Source: Hyphomicrobium zavarzinii ATCC 27496 (GTDB taxonomy: Bacteria > Pseudomonadota > Alphaproteobacteria > Rhizobiales > Hyphomicrobiaceae). Taken from it: 64,000 nucleotides of DNA. The notes under the pieces were generated by a model. That model was given only the letters and a program-made list of their open reading frames with translations. It searched no databases and had not been told where the DNA came from. The stretch is from contig NZ_KB911257.1 of the NCBI RefSeq assembly GCF_000383415.1, forward strand, positions 38,558 to 102,557, given 5' to 3'. This document shows, piece by piece, positions 36,408 through 45,862 of this stretch (position 1 is its first letter; each line of letters starts with the position of its first letter). The position numbers were made by a program, and so were the translations under genes.

Positions 36408-37385
36408 ATGGGATCGACACTTCTTGCGCTCGGACACTATGCGCCCGAGCGGCGCGTGACAAATGCGGAAATCGAAGCGCGGCTCGGCGTCGAGACCGGC
36501 TGGAGCGAGCGGCGCACGGGGATTCGCGAACGCCGGTTCGCCGCGCCTGACGAGGCCTTGTCGGACCTCGCGGTGAAGGCCGGCGAGATGGCCCTGGCGA
36601 AGGCCGATTTCGACCGGGCGAGCCTGGGCCTCGTCGTGCTGGCGACTTCTACGCCGGATCATCTTCTGCCCCCATCGGCTCCCCTGGTCGCACATCGGCT
36701 CGGCGCGACCGGAGCCGGAGCTATCGACATGGCGGGTGCCTGCGGCGGGTTTCTCTACGCGCTCACATTCGCGGACAGCTTCGTCAAGCTGCATCAGGCG
36801 CCTGCGCTCGTCATCGCGGGCAATATCCTATCGCGCCGCCTGAACCTCGACGATCCGACCAGCGCGCTGCTGTTCGGAGACGGCGCGGGGGCGGCGCTGC
36901 TCGCTCCTTCGGCACGGGCAACGTCCGGCGTCCGCGGCGTGCACCTCGCGTCCGACGGTTCTGCCTACGACCTGATCAAGATTCCCGCTGGGGGAAGCCG
37001 GCGGCCGTTTGCCGATGGTCTGGAGCCAGCCGCGACGCTGATGCAAATCAGCGACGGGCGCGCGGTATTCACACGTGCGGTGAAGATCATGACTGAGGCT
37101 TCGAACACAGCGCTCACGCGCGCCGGGCTTGCCATCGGCGACATCGACTACTTCGTGCCGCATCAGGCGAACGCGCGCATTATCGGCGCGGCCCAGCGGC
37201 AGCTCGGCGTACCGGACGAGAAACTGATCTCGACCGTTGCGCTCTACGGCAACAGCTCGGCGGCCACCATCCCGCTCTCGCTTTCGATCGCCGCGGAGGA
37301 GCGTGCGTTCCAGCCCGGCGAGCTGCTGCTGCTCGCGGCGGCAGGCGCGGGCCTCACGGGCGGCGCCGTCGTGTTCGAGGTTTAG
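36408..37385 (+). CDS. 3-oxoacyl-ACP synthase III family protein (KASIII-like)
   Basis: A 325-residue thiolase-fold condensing enzyme. The catalytic triad is visible: Cys in DMAGACGGFLYAL, His in FVPHQANARI, Asn in YGNSSAATIPL. Family enzymes start fatty-acid synthesis by condensing acetyl-CoA with malonyl-ACP. The usual fabH neighbours (plsX, acpP, fabD) are absent, so this may be a second, specialised KASIII. The ATG at 36408 has a strong GGAGGG at ideal spacing. It is followed by a hairpin and tandem repeats, then the convergent PBP gene. Confidence 0.88.
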   Translation: MGSTLLALGHYAPERRVTNAEIEARLGVETGWSERRTGIRERRFAAPDEALSDLAVKAGEMALAKADFDRASLGLVVLATSTPDHLLPPSAPLVAHRLGATGAGAIDMAGACGGFLYALTFADSFVKLHQAPALVIAGNILSRRLNLDDPTSALLFGDGAGAALLAPSARATSGVRGVHLASDGSAYDLIKIPAGGSRRPFADGLEPAATLMQISDGRAVFTRAVKIMTEASNTALTRAGLAIGDIDYFVPHQANARIIGAAQRQLGVPDEKLISTVALYGNSSAATIPLSLSIAAEERAFQPGELLLLAAAGAGLTGGAVVFEV

Positions 37386-37422
37386 AGCGCGATCATTTTC
37401 AATTGCATGAGGATCGCGCTCT
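37384..37422 (+). terminator. Perfect hairpin at the end of the KASIII-like gene
   Basis: An 11-bp perfect stem (AGAGCGCGATC / GATCGCGCTCT) with a 17-nt loop, overlapping the TAG stop codon. It could act as a terminator or belong to a Rhizobiales-type palindromic intergenic element. No T-tract immediately follows. Confidence 0.5.
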
Positions 37423-37439
37423 CAGGTTTTACCGAGACC

Positions 37440-37602
37440 GATGATTCACGCTCCGGACTGATAGGGTCGGAAGCGATCATGGGTTTTCTTTGTTAGACTG
37501 ATGATTCACGCTTCGGACTGATAGGGTCCGAAGCGATCATGGGTTTTCTTTGTTAGACTGATGATTCACGCTTCGGACTGATAGGGTCCGAAGCGATCAT
37601 GG
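37440..37602. repeat. Tandem 60-bp hairpin repeat, 2.7 copies, between convergent genes
   Basis: Copies at 37440-37499, 37500-37559 and a truncated 37560-37602 that runs up to the PBP stop codon. Each unit contains GCTTCGGAC and GTCCGAAGC around a 7-nt loop, extendable with ATGAT/ATCAT to a long stem with a 3-nt bulge. Copies two and three are perfect in the stem; copy one has two changes. A bidirectional terminator array is a reasonable reading. Confidence 0.92.
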
Positions 37603-37603
37603 T

Positions 37604-40081
37604 CTAGCGAAGCCGGCGCAGATTGAGAGCGCGGGTCAACGCGTCGGAGGCGGTCTCGTCGTTGGTTGCCACAGGCCGTGGTGCAGGTTTCGGCGGCAGG
37701 AGCCCCGGCATCGGATTTTCGCGAGCGTGGGCTGCGAGGTCCTCAAGCAAGATTTCGAGCAGCGGCGCGGCAACATCCGCCGCGTGGACCTTCGTCGCCC
37801 ACGGCTCGGAGCCCGAGCCGGTGCCGACCAGCACCACATACGAGTAGGCTGCGCCGTTGGCGAACTGGAGGCCCCCGGTGGTCCAGACGTCCACCGTCGC
37901 GTTGGGATCGGCGGTCACCTGCGTTCCGGTTTTCGCAAAGTGGAGGCGCAGGCCAGCGCGCCGCGCCGCGCACCAGGACGACAGGGATTTGAGCGTGCCC
38001 GCCGGCACGCCGCCGGCCGTGTAGCAGAGCGGCGCCGAGAGCAGGGATCGGAGCAGCGGCACGGCGCGGCGCTGAATCAGACGGTTCGGGATAATCGGCT
38101 CGCGCACATCTCCGTGCGCCACAGGCTCGTTCTCCACGCTCGTGTAATCGTAGCTCCGGACCAGCGTCGGCTCGCGCACCGGCGTGGCGCCGCGGCCGAG
38201 AAGCGACGCGAGGATCACCGCCGACATGTGATGCACCTTGCGCGGCGAGCCGGAAATCTGCCCCAGCACGACGGCCGTTGACGGAGGCGTTCCGTGACCG
38301 GACGCATCGGACGGCGGCATGGTGAAGCCGAAGCCTTCAATGAGCTTTCGCACGCGCTCCTGGCCTGCAAGCGCCGTGCGGTTGATGAGAGGGGCGTTGA
38401 GCGAGCAGGCAAAGCTCACGATGGCGCGGCGGCCGAAGCGGCCGTTGCCCTTGGCGCACGTTTCGAGCCCGCGCTGCGGCGCCTCCGTATCGACGTAGAG
38501 GGAGTTCGTGGTGTCGCGCCCGCTGTTGGCGATGGCGATGGCCGCGATCATCTTTCCGGTGGAGGCAATCATGCGCGGATCGCGGCCGGGATCGTAGAGG
38601 CCGGTTGCCGCGTCGCGTGCGGCTGGCGCCCCGAAATAGGGAGCCGTCTCACCCGCCTCGTAGTAGCGCACGATCTCACCCTTTGCGTTGGCGGCGACGA
38701 CCGTGATGGTGGGCTGCCTGCGATCGGGACCGGCGCGTGCGGGATCGAGGGTGTAGCCCGGATTGAGCTTCGGCTGCACGGCCGCATCGATGCGTGTAAG
38801 GCCCGCCTTGATCTTGTCGTGAAACGCGAGGTTGCCCGCCGCATCGAAAGTGGTGGTGACGCCGCGCACATGGTCGCGCCAGCCGAAGCCGTAGATCTCC
38901 TTCATCTCCTCGCGGAGGCCGAAGCGGGCCGCGGGCATCAAGGCGTTGGCGCGCGCAACGGGATTGGCCCGGGCGCGTTTCGCCTGGTCTGGAGCGTAGC
39001 GATCGAGCGCGGCCTGGAGCTTCGGCTTCACCTTGGGATCGGGCGGCCCTCCCGCCATGGCGATCAGCTCGAACAGAACGTTCTTCTTCTGCTCCTCGTC
39101 CTCGATGAGACTCTCCGCGCAGATGCGTGCGCGCACCTCGACGATGAAGCGCCAGCGGTCGAGGCGCACCTCGTTCAAGCGCTCGTCGCCTTTGAGCAGG
39201 ATGATCGGCTTATTGACGGCCGAGGCCAGCACGAACTGCTCCGCGATGGAGAGCTCCGCCGAATCCTTGCCGAACACGACACGGCTCGTCAGCTCGACGC
39301 CATGCAGAGGCGCGCCGCCCGTGCGCTGCGCAAGCCAGAGGTGGTTCGCCGCCCACTGCTTGAGCAGCGACGGGTCTCCCCCGCGTGTCAGCTCGTGATA
39401 GATGACAGGCGCCAGCCACCACTCCGCCAGCTTGCGCGAGAGCTTTGTCATGGCGCTCTCATTGCTGTGCGGCGGGGTGTTGTAGATCACGCGCACGAGC
39501 TGCATGGGCAGGGTCGACCCGCCGACGCCGAGGCTCGGCCGATGCAGCGCCAGGGACCGGCGCACCGACGAATACGGGATCTTGAGAACGCCCGCGAGGT
39601 CGATGCCGAACGGGTTCAGCCAGGTGCCGATGTAGCGGTCCTCGTGATGGACCAGGCATTGCCAGTAATAGGGCGGTACGTCGCGGACCGGGATCGACTT
39701 GTGGTCCGGGTTGGCGGTGTAGTCGCCGACGTCGATGGCGGCGTCGGTGTAGTTGACGTCGCGCTGGCTGTCGAGACGCGCATCGAAGGTGCCGGCGAAG
39801 CTTCCATTGGCGTCATAGATGGCGGTGGCGAGCCAGCGCTCGGCGTCGTAGCGGAGCTTCTCGCCGAGCAGATAGTGTCCCGCGATGCCCCGCAGCGGCG
39901 CGACCACATAGACCAGCACCACGGCGAACAGCACATAGGCCGAGGCTGCAACGGCGACGTAGCGCAGGGGGCCGAGACGGGGATTGAAGGCGATCCATTC
40001 GCTGAATAGGCTCGCGATCCGCATGGGAATGCTGATCACGAGCTCGCGCATATGGGCGAGAAGGCGAAGGATGAAAAGCAT
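37604..40081 (-). CDS. Divergent bifunctional penicillin-binding protein (GT51 plus transpeptidase)
   Basis: An 825-residue class A PBP-like peptidoglycan synthase. It has a membrane anchor near residues 42-68 (AASAYVLFAVVLVYVV), then a GT51 glycosyltransferase domain with HHEDRYIGTW in place of the usual EDxxF-H-G, and GGSTLPMQLVR where most have GGSTITQQ. The transpeptidase domain has the three canonical boxes: STGK with the acylated Ser, SLN, and KTG in FAKTGTQV. Both activities may therefore be kept, but the GT51 motifs are unusual. No other wall genes are adjacent. The ATG at 40081 gives a short cytoplasmic tail. Transcription starts in the long spacer before it and ends at the hairpin repeats. 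Confidence 0.85.
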   Translation of the reverse strand: MLFILRLLAHMRELVISIPMRIASLFSEWIAFNPRLGPLRYVAVAASAYVLFAVVLVYVVAPLRGIAGHYLLGEKLRYDAERWLATAIYDANGSFAGTFDARLDSQRDVNYTDAAIDVGDYTANPDHKSIPVRDVPPYYWQCLVHHEDRYIGTWLNPFGIDLAGVLKIPYSSVRRSLALHRPSLGVGGSTLPMQLVRVIYNTPPHSNESAMTKLSRKLAEWWLAPVIYHELTRGGDPSLLKQWAANHLWLAQRTGGAPLHGVELTSRVVFGKDSAELSIAEQFVLASAVNKPIILLKGDERLNEVRLDRWRFIVEVRARICAESLIEDEEQKKNVLFELIAMAGGPPDPKVKPKLQAALDRYAPDQAKRARANPVARANALMPAARFGLREEMKEIYGFGWRDHVRGVTTTFDAAGNLAFHDKIKAGLTRIDAAVQPKLNPGYTLDPARAGPDRRQPTITVVAANAKGEIVRYYEAGETAPYFGAPAARDAATGLYDPGRDPRMIASTGKMIAAIAIANSGRDTTNSLYVDTEAPQRGLETCAKGNGRFGRRAIVSFACSLNAPLINRTALAGQERVRKLIEGFGFTMPPSDASGHGTPPSTAVVLGQISGSPRKVHHMSAVILASLLGRGATPVREPTLVRSYDYTSVENEPVAHGDVREPIIPNRLIQRRAVPLLRSLLSAPLCYTAGGVPAGTLKSLSSWCAARRAGLRLHFAKTGTQVTADPNATVDVWTTGGLQFANGAAYSYVVLVGTGSGSEPWATKVHAADVAAPLLEILLEDLAAHARENPMPGLLPPKPAPRPVATNDETASDALTRALNLRRLR

Positions 40082-40788
40082 GACGCAACAGCGAGCTCAC
40101 GGCGCACGGGCTCACTGTCGTACGGACCATTTATGGCGGAAGCTCGGGGGAAATGGGGCGCCGCTGCCGCTCAGCGAACGGCCGAGGATTGTACGAATGC
40201 GACATCACGCGGCTCCGATGGAGCAACGGACCACATTCCGAAACTGTCGGCTATTGCAGTTGAAAAGACCCGCCTTAGAGCCGGCTTCTTACATCGTATT
40301 GAGGAGGACGAAGAGTCCAACTCCGACGGCCGGGCCCAACAAGGTGGCCACAACAAGCATCAAGAATGATCTACCAAGCATAACACGACAAACCCCGCAC
40401 TCAACTCGCCCACCCGCGAAGCCGCCCACTCCTCGCCGGTGTCTTCCGTGTTTCGCGATGACCCCTCAACCGCGAAACAAGAAGATAATACAACAACAGA
40501 AAAATTCCCTCACCCCTTAAGCCAAATTTTGCCACAATGTTATCTCGCGGCGGCGAGGTTGATTTGCTGCAATGCAATGCAGACGCTTTCTGCAGAGCTT
40601 TTCTTTTAATTTTTCAAATTATTGGGTGCAGCTACGGCAGGTGCCAGCACGCGCAAAAAAGCCAGTGGATCGCTCTTTGAACGCTCCGCTGGCCGAAAAC
40701 TGACGTCTATCGTGATCTTTCTGCAACAGGTCTTTAGTCGAGGTTTTGTGCAAATGCGGGATATCTCGGGGATAACCCGGTGGATCCC
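40082..40788. other. Long intergenic spacer without a convincing gene
   Basis: 707 bp between two minus-strand genes. It should hold the PBP promoter and the 3' end of the ATPase transcript. The part from about 40480 to 40640 is A+T-rich with T-runs (TTTTCTTTTAATTTTTC). Short open frames on both strands look random in composition and lack Shine-Dalgarno sequences. A small RNA cannot be excluded. Confidence 0.6.
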
Positions 40789-43700
40789 TCAAGACGTACG
40801 GCGAGCACCCGACGAGCGCCCCAAAGCATCGAACAGGCGAAGCTGACGCTCGTCCTGCCCCTTCGTCTCGTGGGCAAGTTGCTCGATGCGATCGAAGGGC
40901 ACCTGCTCGGCCTCGATGAGCGAGCGCTGCGCCTTCATGCTGCGCACCAAGCCTTCCTGCACGAGATGGAACTCGCCGACGGTCTGGCCGGGCAGAACCG
41001 CTGCGGGGTCCAACCCGCTCTCGCTCTGGAACGCAGCCTTGAGCTTCCTCAGCGCCGTGTCCTCGCGAACGCGGCCGATGAACCAGCTCGTGATCTGGTC
41101 GCGCGATTTGTAATCGAGGTCGCCCGGCGACTGAGTGGCCAGCATCAGGCCGAGACCTGCGGAGCGGGCGCGCTTCAGCAAGCTTTGCAGCGGCTCGGCC
41201 GTCGCGGGCTTGGCGTTGGCCGGGATGTAAAGATCCGCCTCGTCGAACATGACGACGGCCTGCAACTCGTCGTTCGGGTTGCGCTGGCAGAAGCGTAGCG
41301 CTTCCGAGAGGAACTGCGAGACCCAGAACAGGATGTTCTCATTGTCGCCGAGGAAGCCCGTGTAGATGATCGAAAGCCGCGTGCGGCCGTCGCGGGCGAA
41401 GGGTCCGATGCCGAGCAGGCTGTCCATGCGCAGGCTTTCGCCGCCGCCCTCGAAGAGCGCCGCGTTGCGATGGCGGAGGCTGTCGAGCTGTGCGACGAGG
41501 TCGCGGCGGATCTTGCCCGACGGATCCATGCGCTGCGTGAGGTCGGTCAGCTCCGCATCCTCATCCTCGAGCAGCGCAATGAGATCGGCCAGCGTCACCT
41601 CGCGGCTGTGGCGGGAGCCCAGGATGCGCAGTGCGACCGACAGCGTTCCCGACTGCTTCTGGTGGGTCGCCGAGTTCTTGAGATGCAGCATGTCGCCGAG
41701 AGCGGCGGCCGACAGGTTCGCAAGCAACTGCTGCTCGTGGTCGGGCAGCTCGTTGATGCCGTTGGGCAAAAGCGTGATCGAGATCGGCCGGCCGGAGGAG
41801 CGGCCCGGCGTATAGACCGCAACGTCGATGGCATCGGCCAGACGCTCGCGCTCGCCGCGGCGCTCACCGAACTCGTCGTCGTTGGCCCGCCAAACGTCCG
41901 GGTTCGCGTAGCTGCAAAGATCGCCCTTACGGTCGATCAGGACGGCCGGAATGCCCTTCAGGAGAAGCTGCTCGATGAGACACAGCGCGAGCGTGGTCTT
42001 ACCGGAGCCGGAGCCGCCGAGCACGGCCGCGTGCCGCTTCAGCACGTTCATGTTGAGTGTCACGGGCTTGCCGCGGGCACCGATCTCACGTCCTGCGAAG
42101 ATGCTGGTGCCGTTGGTGCCGGTCTCGTCCAGGATGACGGAAAGCGGCAGCTCGTCGTCGTTGGCGGGAAGCGGCTCGGCCTCGCCGGTGAGAGACCACG
42201 GCGGCGGGAGCGCGGGATCGGCGGCGCGCGGCTCGGCGCGCGCGGTCACCGCTGCATCGGCCACGGGCTCGACCTCGCGGGCAATGCGCGGGAGCGTTCG
42301 GCCGAGCAGATCGAGGCGCAGCACGCTGATAATGGAGATGATGTTCGAGAGCAGCTTGGCGTCCTCGAACCAGGCTTGGAAGCCGGGGTCGTTCTTGTAG
42401 TGGGCGTAGAACTCGCGCACCATCATCATCCGCTCCCACTCGGGGATCGGGATGGTGAACAAGCGCCCGCCGCCCTCGCGGAACTTGCGGAAGGCCTGAG
42501 CCGTCTGGTTCTTCTTGTTCGGCGGATAGTCGCTGGCGCGCAGCATCACGCAGCTCTTGCCCGCCGTCATCGGCAGCACCTTGTCGAGCTGACGCTTGAG
42601 GCCACCGCCCTGGGTGGTGCGGTTACACAGGAACACGCGCGTCTCGCTCATGTGGCCCGACTTGTGGCTCACGCGGAGATCGACGGCCGGCACCTCGTCC
42701 GAGATTTCGAGACGGCCTACGGCGAGCTTGATGGCGCCGCCCCACTCGTCCTTGGCGAGCGCGAGCGAGGTCGCGAACACGTCCATCAGCTCGTTCTCGT
42801 CGGACGGGATCTCGGCTTCCGAAGCTGCCTGGAAACGCTCCCACGCATCGCGATAATCGACGGACGGCGACAAGGGCCGCGCGGTGTCGCCCTCTGCGCC
42901 GCCGAAGATGCCGCCGAGCACGGACGCGAGCGTCGACGTCCAGGAGCCTGACGGATCGGCCTGATCCTCATCGCCTTCCGGCGCGGTCTTGTCGCGCAGG
43001 CGGCTCTGGGCGTGCTCCAGAAGACGGCGCGTGGAAAGACCGCCGAACTCCTCGAAGAAGTCGGGGCCGAAATACTGCGCGGGATCGGGGAAATCCAATC
43101 CGGCGCCCTGCTCCGCGATATGCTCGAGGCGCTTTGCGATGATGAGGCGCGCCTCCTCCGGCGTGCGGCTTTCGAGCAGCGGCACGGGACCAGACTTCTC
43201 GATGCGATCCACGTAGGACTGCGCGAGAACCCCGCGCACCTGTCCGTAGAAATCCTCGAGGCAGGAAATGATGATGATGGCGTTCGGGAGCCGGTTGGCG
43301 ATCTGGATGAGATCGCGGGCGGCGCGCTGGAAACGCTCCTCCGCGTCATCGAAGAAGCGCAGATCCTCGACCTGGTCGATGGAGAACACGAGGGCTGCCC
43401 GCTCTACCGTCCACATCAAGGTGCCGAGCGCGGTGATGATCTCGAACGCACGATCCTCGCCCGTGTTGGGATCGAGGGCAGCGACAGCCTCACGTGCCAG
43501 CGGCGTCAACTGCCGCGCGAACAGGTACTGGCGGATGCGCTGATCGATGCGCGGGTCCTTGCGCTCGAGATAGAGAAGCGCGCGGACGATGTTGATGTCG
43601 AGTTCGAGGTCGCGGAACTTGGGGCTCGCCACGATCTCGTCGGCGAGGCGCAGCACGAGGCTCGCCAGCTCCTCGTCGGAGAGGGCGCCTTCGGTCAGCT

Positions 43701-44166
43701 CTTTGAGGCTCGCCTTGGGCAACACCTCGGAGTCGTTGACGAGGTGCGCGGTCAGACGCGCAAGGCCGCTGATCCCCTCGTTGTCGGGATCATAAGGCTT
43801 CTCCAGCGAGTGGATGAGGCGGCGCAAATAGTAGTCAGCGTAATTCGACACGTCGGGCGTCATCTGGGCATAGCCGAAGTAGGCCTTGCCTTCGCGATGC
43901 GCGGTTGTGCGGAGCGCACGCAGGAGATGCGTCTTGCCGGCACCGGACTGGCCGTGGAACAGCAGGATGCGCGATTGCGTGGCCGCGCCGTTGCGGCCGG
44001 TCGTAACCTGAGACAGGAGGTCTGCGAACTTGCGGCGCGCCTTGACATGCACCTCGGGAACGTCGACGGGATCGGCCCGCCAGATGTCTTCCTCCCAGGT
44101 GATGCTGTGCTCAAAGGCCTGAGACAGCTTGTCCACGGCCCCGGCCTCGACGGCTTCCTGATGCAT
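40789..44166 (-). CDS. Two-NTPase protein: N-terminal AAA/STAND-like ATPase plus C-terminal HerA/FtsK-like ATPase
   Basis: A 1125-residue soluble protein with two P-loops. The first NTPase (about residues 40-390) has Walker A GQSGAGKT at 72-79, Walker B-like ALVFSIDQVEDL and IIIISCLEDF. A linker of about 250 residues follows. The second NTPase (about 670-1080) has Walker A GGSGSGKTTLAL, then IPAVLIDRKGDL, VVMFDEADLYIPA, LMLATQSPGDLDYKSRD and FIGRVRED, the pattern of HerA-type hexameric DNA pumps (DUF87/DUF853). This suggests ATP-driven movement along, or remodelling of, nucleic acid, with a regulatory first NTPase. The partner gene lies 40 bp upstream on the same strand. No nuclease, methylase or helicase typical of known BREX or HerA-nuclease defence systems is adjacent. 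Function unknown. Confidence 0.85.
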   Translation of the reverse strand: MHQEAVEAGAVDKLSQAFEHSITWEEDIWRADPVDVPEVHVKARRKFADLLSQVTTGRNGAATQSRILLFHGQSGAGKTHLLRALRTTAHREGKAYFGYAQMTPDVSNYADYYLRRLIHSLEKPYDPDNEGISGLARLTAHLVNDSEVLPKASLKELTEGALSDEELASLVLRLADEIVASPKFRDLELDINIVRALLYLERKDPRIDQRIRQYLFARQLTPLAREAVAALDPNTGEDRAFEIITALGTLMWTVERAALVFSIDQVEDLRFFDDAEERFQRAARDLIQIANRLPNAIIIISCLEDFYGQVRGVLAQSYVDRIEKSGPVPLLESRTPEEARLIIAKRLEHIAEQGAGLDFPDPAQYFGPDFFEEFGGLSTRRLLEHAQSRLRDKTAPEGDEDQADPSGSWTSTLASVLGGIFGGAEGDTARPLSPSVDYRDAWERFQAASEAEIPSDENELMDVFATSLALAKDEWGGAIKLAVGRLEISDEVPAVDLRVSHKSGHMSETRVFLCNRTTQGGGLKRQLDKVLPMTAGKSCVMLRASDYPPNKKNQTAQAFRKFREGGGRLFTIPIPEWERMMMVREFYAHYKNDPGFQAWFEDAKLLSNIISIISVLRLDLLGRTLPRIAREVEPVADAAVTARAEPRAADPALPPPWSLTGEAEPLPANDDELPLSVILDETGTNGTSIFAGREIGARGKPVTLNMNVLKRHAAVLGGSGSGKTTLALCLIEQLLLKGIPAVLIDRKGDLCSYANPDVWRANDDEFGERRGERERLADAIDVAVYTPGRSSGRPISITLLPNGINELPDHEQQLLANLSAAALGDMLHLKNSATHQKQSGTLSVALRILGSRHSREVTLADLIALLEDEDAELTDLTQRMDPSGKIRRDLVAQLDSLRHRNAALFEGGGESLRMDSLLGIGPFARDGRTRLSIIYTGFLGDNENILFWVSQFLSEALRFCQRNPNDELQAVVMFDEADLYIPANAKPATAEPLQSLLKRARSAGLGLMLATQSPGDLDYKSRDQITSWFIGRVREDTALRKLKAAFQSESGLDPAAVLPGQTVGEFHLVQEGLVRSMKAQRSLIEAEQVPFDRIEQLAHETKGQDERQLRLFDALGRSSGARRTS

Positions 44167-44206
44167 GCGTCAACGGTCTCCAACAACGCAAATCGGTGAC
44201 GGCGGG

Positions 44207-45379
44207 CTACTCTTCCACCCGCACGAAATGCCAGACAGTATTCTTGTAGGGAACAGCCGAGCTCTCGAGATCCGGGATGCTCTTCTTGTCCTTGAGATCG
44301 GCGTTGGCGAGCACGAGCGCACCCAGACGATGCGCCTCCGCCAACATGCATTTGAACTCGATCTCGGAAACCTGCCACGAGGGCTGGCTCGCGCGAATCG
44401 CATCCCACACGTGCGAGATAAAGGCCTTACGGCTGCCTGGCCAGCCCTCGGCGCGCGCAGCGGCCGCCTTCTTCACCGCCCGCGCGAACTCTGTGAGATC
44501 CGGACGAGAGGACGGCACGACCTTCGGCGCAACGGCCGCAGGCGCCACATCGTTCGCCACCTCAGCCAGCGCGGGCGCCGGCTCCGTCACGCGGACGGGC
44601 ATGGACGCGCGCTCGGCGTCAGGCGTCGGAATTTCAGCCGACCCCGCTTCCAGCGCACGGGCGCCGAGGCCTCTCAGCACGCCGGTGCGGAGACCTTCGA
44701 GCGTGGATTCCTTTGCGCCCGCATATTCGGCCGCAAGCTCCGAGATGAGCTTGGCGTCGGTCGTGAACGCGCGCGGGCTCTGCGACAGCTGGCCGGCGAG
44801 CAAGCGCCCCGCCTTGGCGGAGAGCGCGGAGCCCTTGCCGAAGCCCGCCTTGATGCGGTTGCCGAACGCCCGCTCCAGAGCCACGACTGCGAGCTGCGCG
44901 CGGAGCTTGGTGGGCGGCGGGTTCTTCTTCACCGAGAGCCCGAAGGCCTTCTGTACGATGATGGTGCGCAAGCCCTCCACGCGCGCCAGCGGCTTGAGGC
45001 GGGCCGCCGTCTCCTTTTCGAGACCGAGGCCCTTGGCAACCAGCATCACATCGCGAAGCTCGGACCAGGGTGCCGGCTGAAGGCTCTTCTGGCCGAGATA
45101 GCGGGCGGCTGCGAGCGTGCCGATCTCCGTCGGCGCGAGACGGTTCTTGGTCTCGGCGAGCAGGCCATTGGCGATGAGCTGGCCGATCTCCTTCTCGGCG
45201 AGACGGCGCCAATCGGCAGGCGAGAGCTTGTGCGTGAAGAACGGGGCGAGATCGGAGGCAACCTCGGCGCGCGTTGCGCCGCCGGAAGCCGCCGTGCGGA
45301 CGAGAACGAGGTGTCCGACCGCCGTCGCGCCTCCGCGCCGCGGCCCTGCGAGGGGAGCACCGCTGCCAAGCGCCGACAT
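44207..45379 (-). CDS. Partner of the two-NTPase protein, winged-helix-like, unknown function
   Basis: 390 residues from ATG 45379, which has AAGGAGG eight bases upstream. An earlier in-frame ATG would add 39 poorly conserved-looking residues. The N-terminal part (about 25-95) reads like a winged-helix fold: an ADWRRLAEKEIGQLIANGL helix, then a LLAETKNRLAPTEIGTLAAARYL wing. The middle is helical and Ala/Lys-rich, then comes an Ala/Pro linker (about 240-290). The C-terminal part (about 305-390) has a distinct compact motif set: SRKAFISHVWDAIRA, EIEFKCMLAEAHRLGAL, LANADL and a final VWHFVRVEE. I recognise no named domain. Immediate proximity makes the ATPase its likely partner, perhaps as the DNA- or target-recognition subunit. 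Confidence 0.75.
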   Translation of the reverse strand: MSALGSGAPLAGPRRGGATAVGHLVLVRTAASGGATRAEVASDLAPFFTHKLSPADWRRLAEKEIGQLIANGLLAETKNRLAPTEIGTLAAARYLGQKSLQPAPWSELRDVMLVAKGLGLEKETAARLKPLARVEGLRTIIVQKAFGLSVKKNPPPTKLRAQLAVVALERAFGNRIKAGFGKGSALSAKAGRLLAGQLSQSPRAFTTDAKLISELAAEYAGAKESTLEGLRTGVLRGLGARALEAGSAEIPTPDAERASMPVRVTEPAPALAEVANDVAPAAVAPKVVPSSRPDLTEFARAVKKAAAARAEGWPGSRKAFISHVWDAIRASQPSWQVSEIEFKCMLAEAHRLGALVLANADLKDKKSIPDLESSAVPYKNTVWHFVRVEE

Positions 45380-45862
45380 TTCGCACGCCTCCTTATGGGC
45401 CTCAGGTTGCAAGATGCCGTACGCGCGAATCAGCGGCCTGATTCCGACAGTTTGTCGGAGAGCGCCTTGAGTTCCAAGGGATTCAGGGGCACCCATCGCT
45501 CATTTTTGCCGAGTTGTAGCCCCCAATCCTCGCCCCTGGGGCCGCTCACCCCGCAAGTGGCTCGCGAGGCTCGACAACATCTGCCTTTCGCCGCGCCGCT
45601 GCCCAATTGGCGTCACCTTCATTGGCAAAATAGCGGATGGATTTCGGGGGATGCACGGAGGCTCTGGGATGCTCCGTTGATGGGGCAACTCAAAGGCGAC
45701 GTGGGTGGGACACGAGCCGGCTTTTTCTCGTCCGGCCACGATCACCGTCATTCCCCTGAGCACCTAACCGGGTAAACCCCGTCTTAGTGTTAACGGCGAG
45801 TTAACTCCTTACTGCGATGTTGGCTCCTCAGTACCGCGCGTCCACTTGCGGGAGTTACGGGA
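45380..45862. promoter_or_regulatory. Divergent spacer between the NTPase unit and the CAP lipoprotein gene
   Basis: 483 bp with divergent promoters expected. The right part carries a CtrA-type box. I saw no convincing gene. Confidence 0.6.
45790..45805 (+). promoter_or_regulatory. CtrA-type binding site
   Basis: TTAA, seven bases (CGGCGAG), then TTAAC: an exact match to the alphaproteobacterial CtrA consensus. It lies about 57 bp upstream of the CAP lipoprotein start codon, so it could overlap a -35 region and link this gene to cell-cycle control. Confidence 0.65.

Noticed and set aside
36408-37385. Calling the gene fabH outright
   Set aside because: The triad fits KASIII, but the usual plsX/acpP context is missing and other KASIII paralogues have different roles.
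37440-37602. Possible CRISPR array
   Set aside because: The 60-bp units are contiguous with no unique spacers, only 2.7 copies, and no cas genes are present.
40052-40520. Small plus-strand frames in the spacer upstream of the PBP gene
   Set aside because: They partly overlap the PBP start, have biased random-looking composition, no signal or domain, and no Shine-Dalgarno sequence.
40789-45379. BREX or known HerA-nuclease defence system
   Set aside because: No methylase, protease, alkaline-phosphatase-like, SIR2 or DUF4297 gene adjoins; only the ATPase and a winged-helix-like partner are present.
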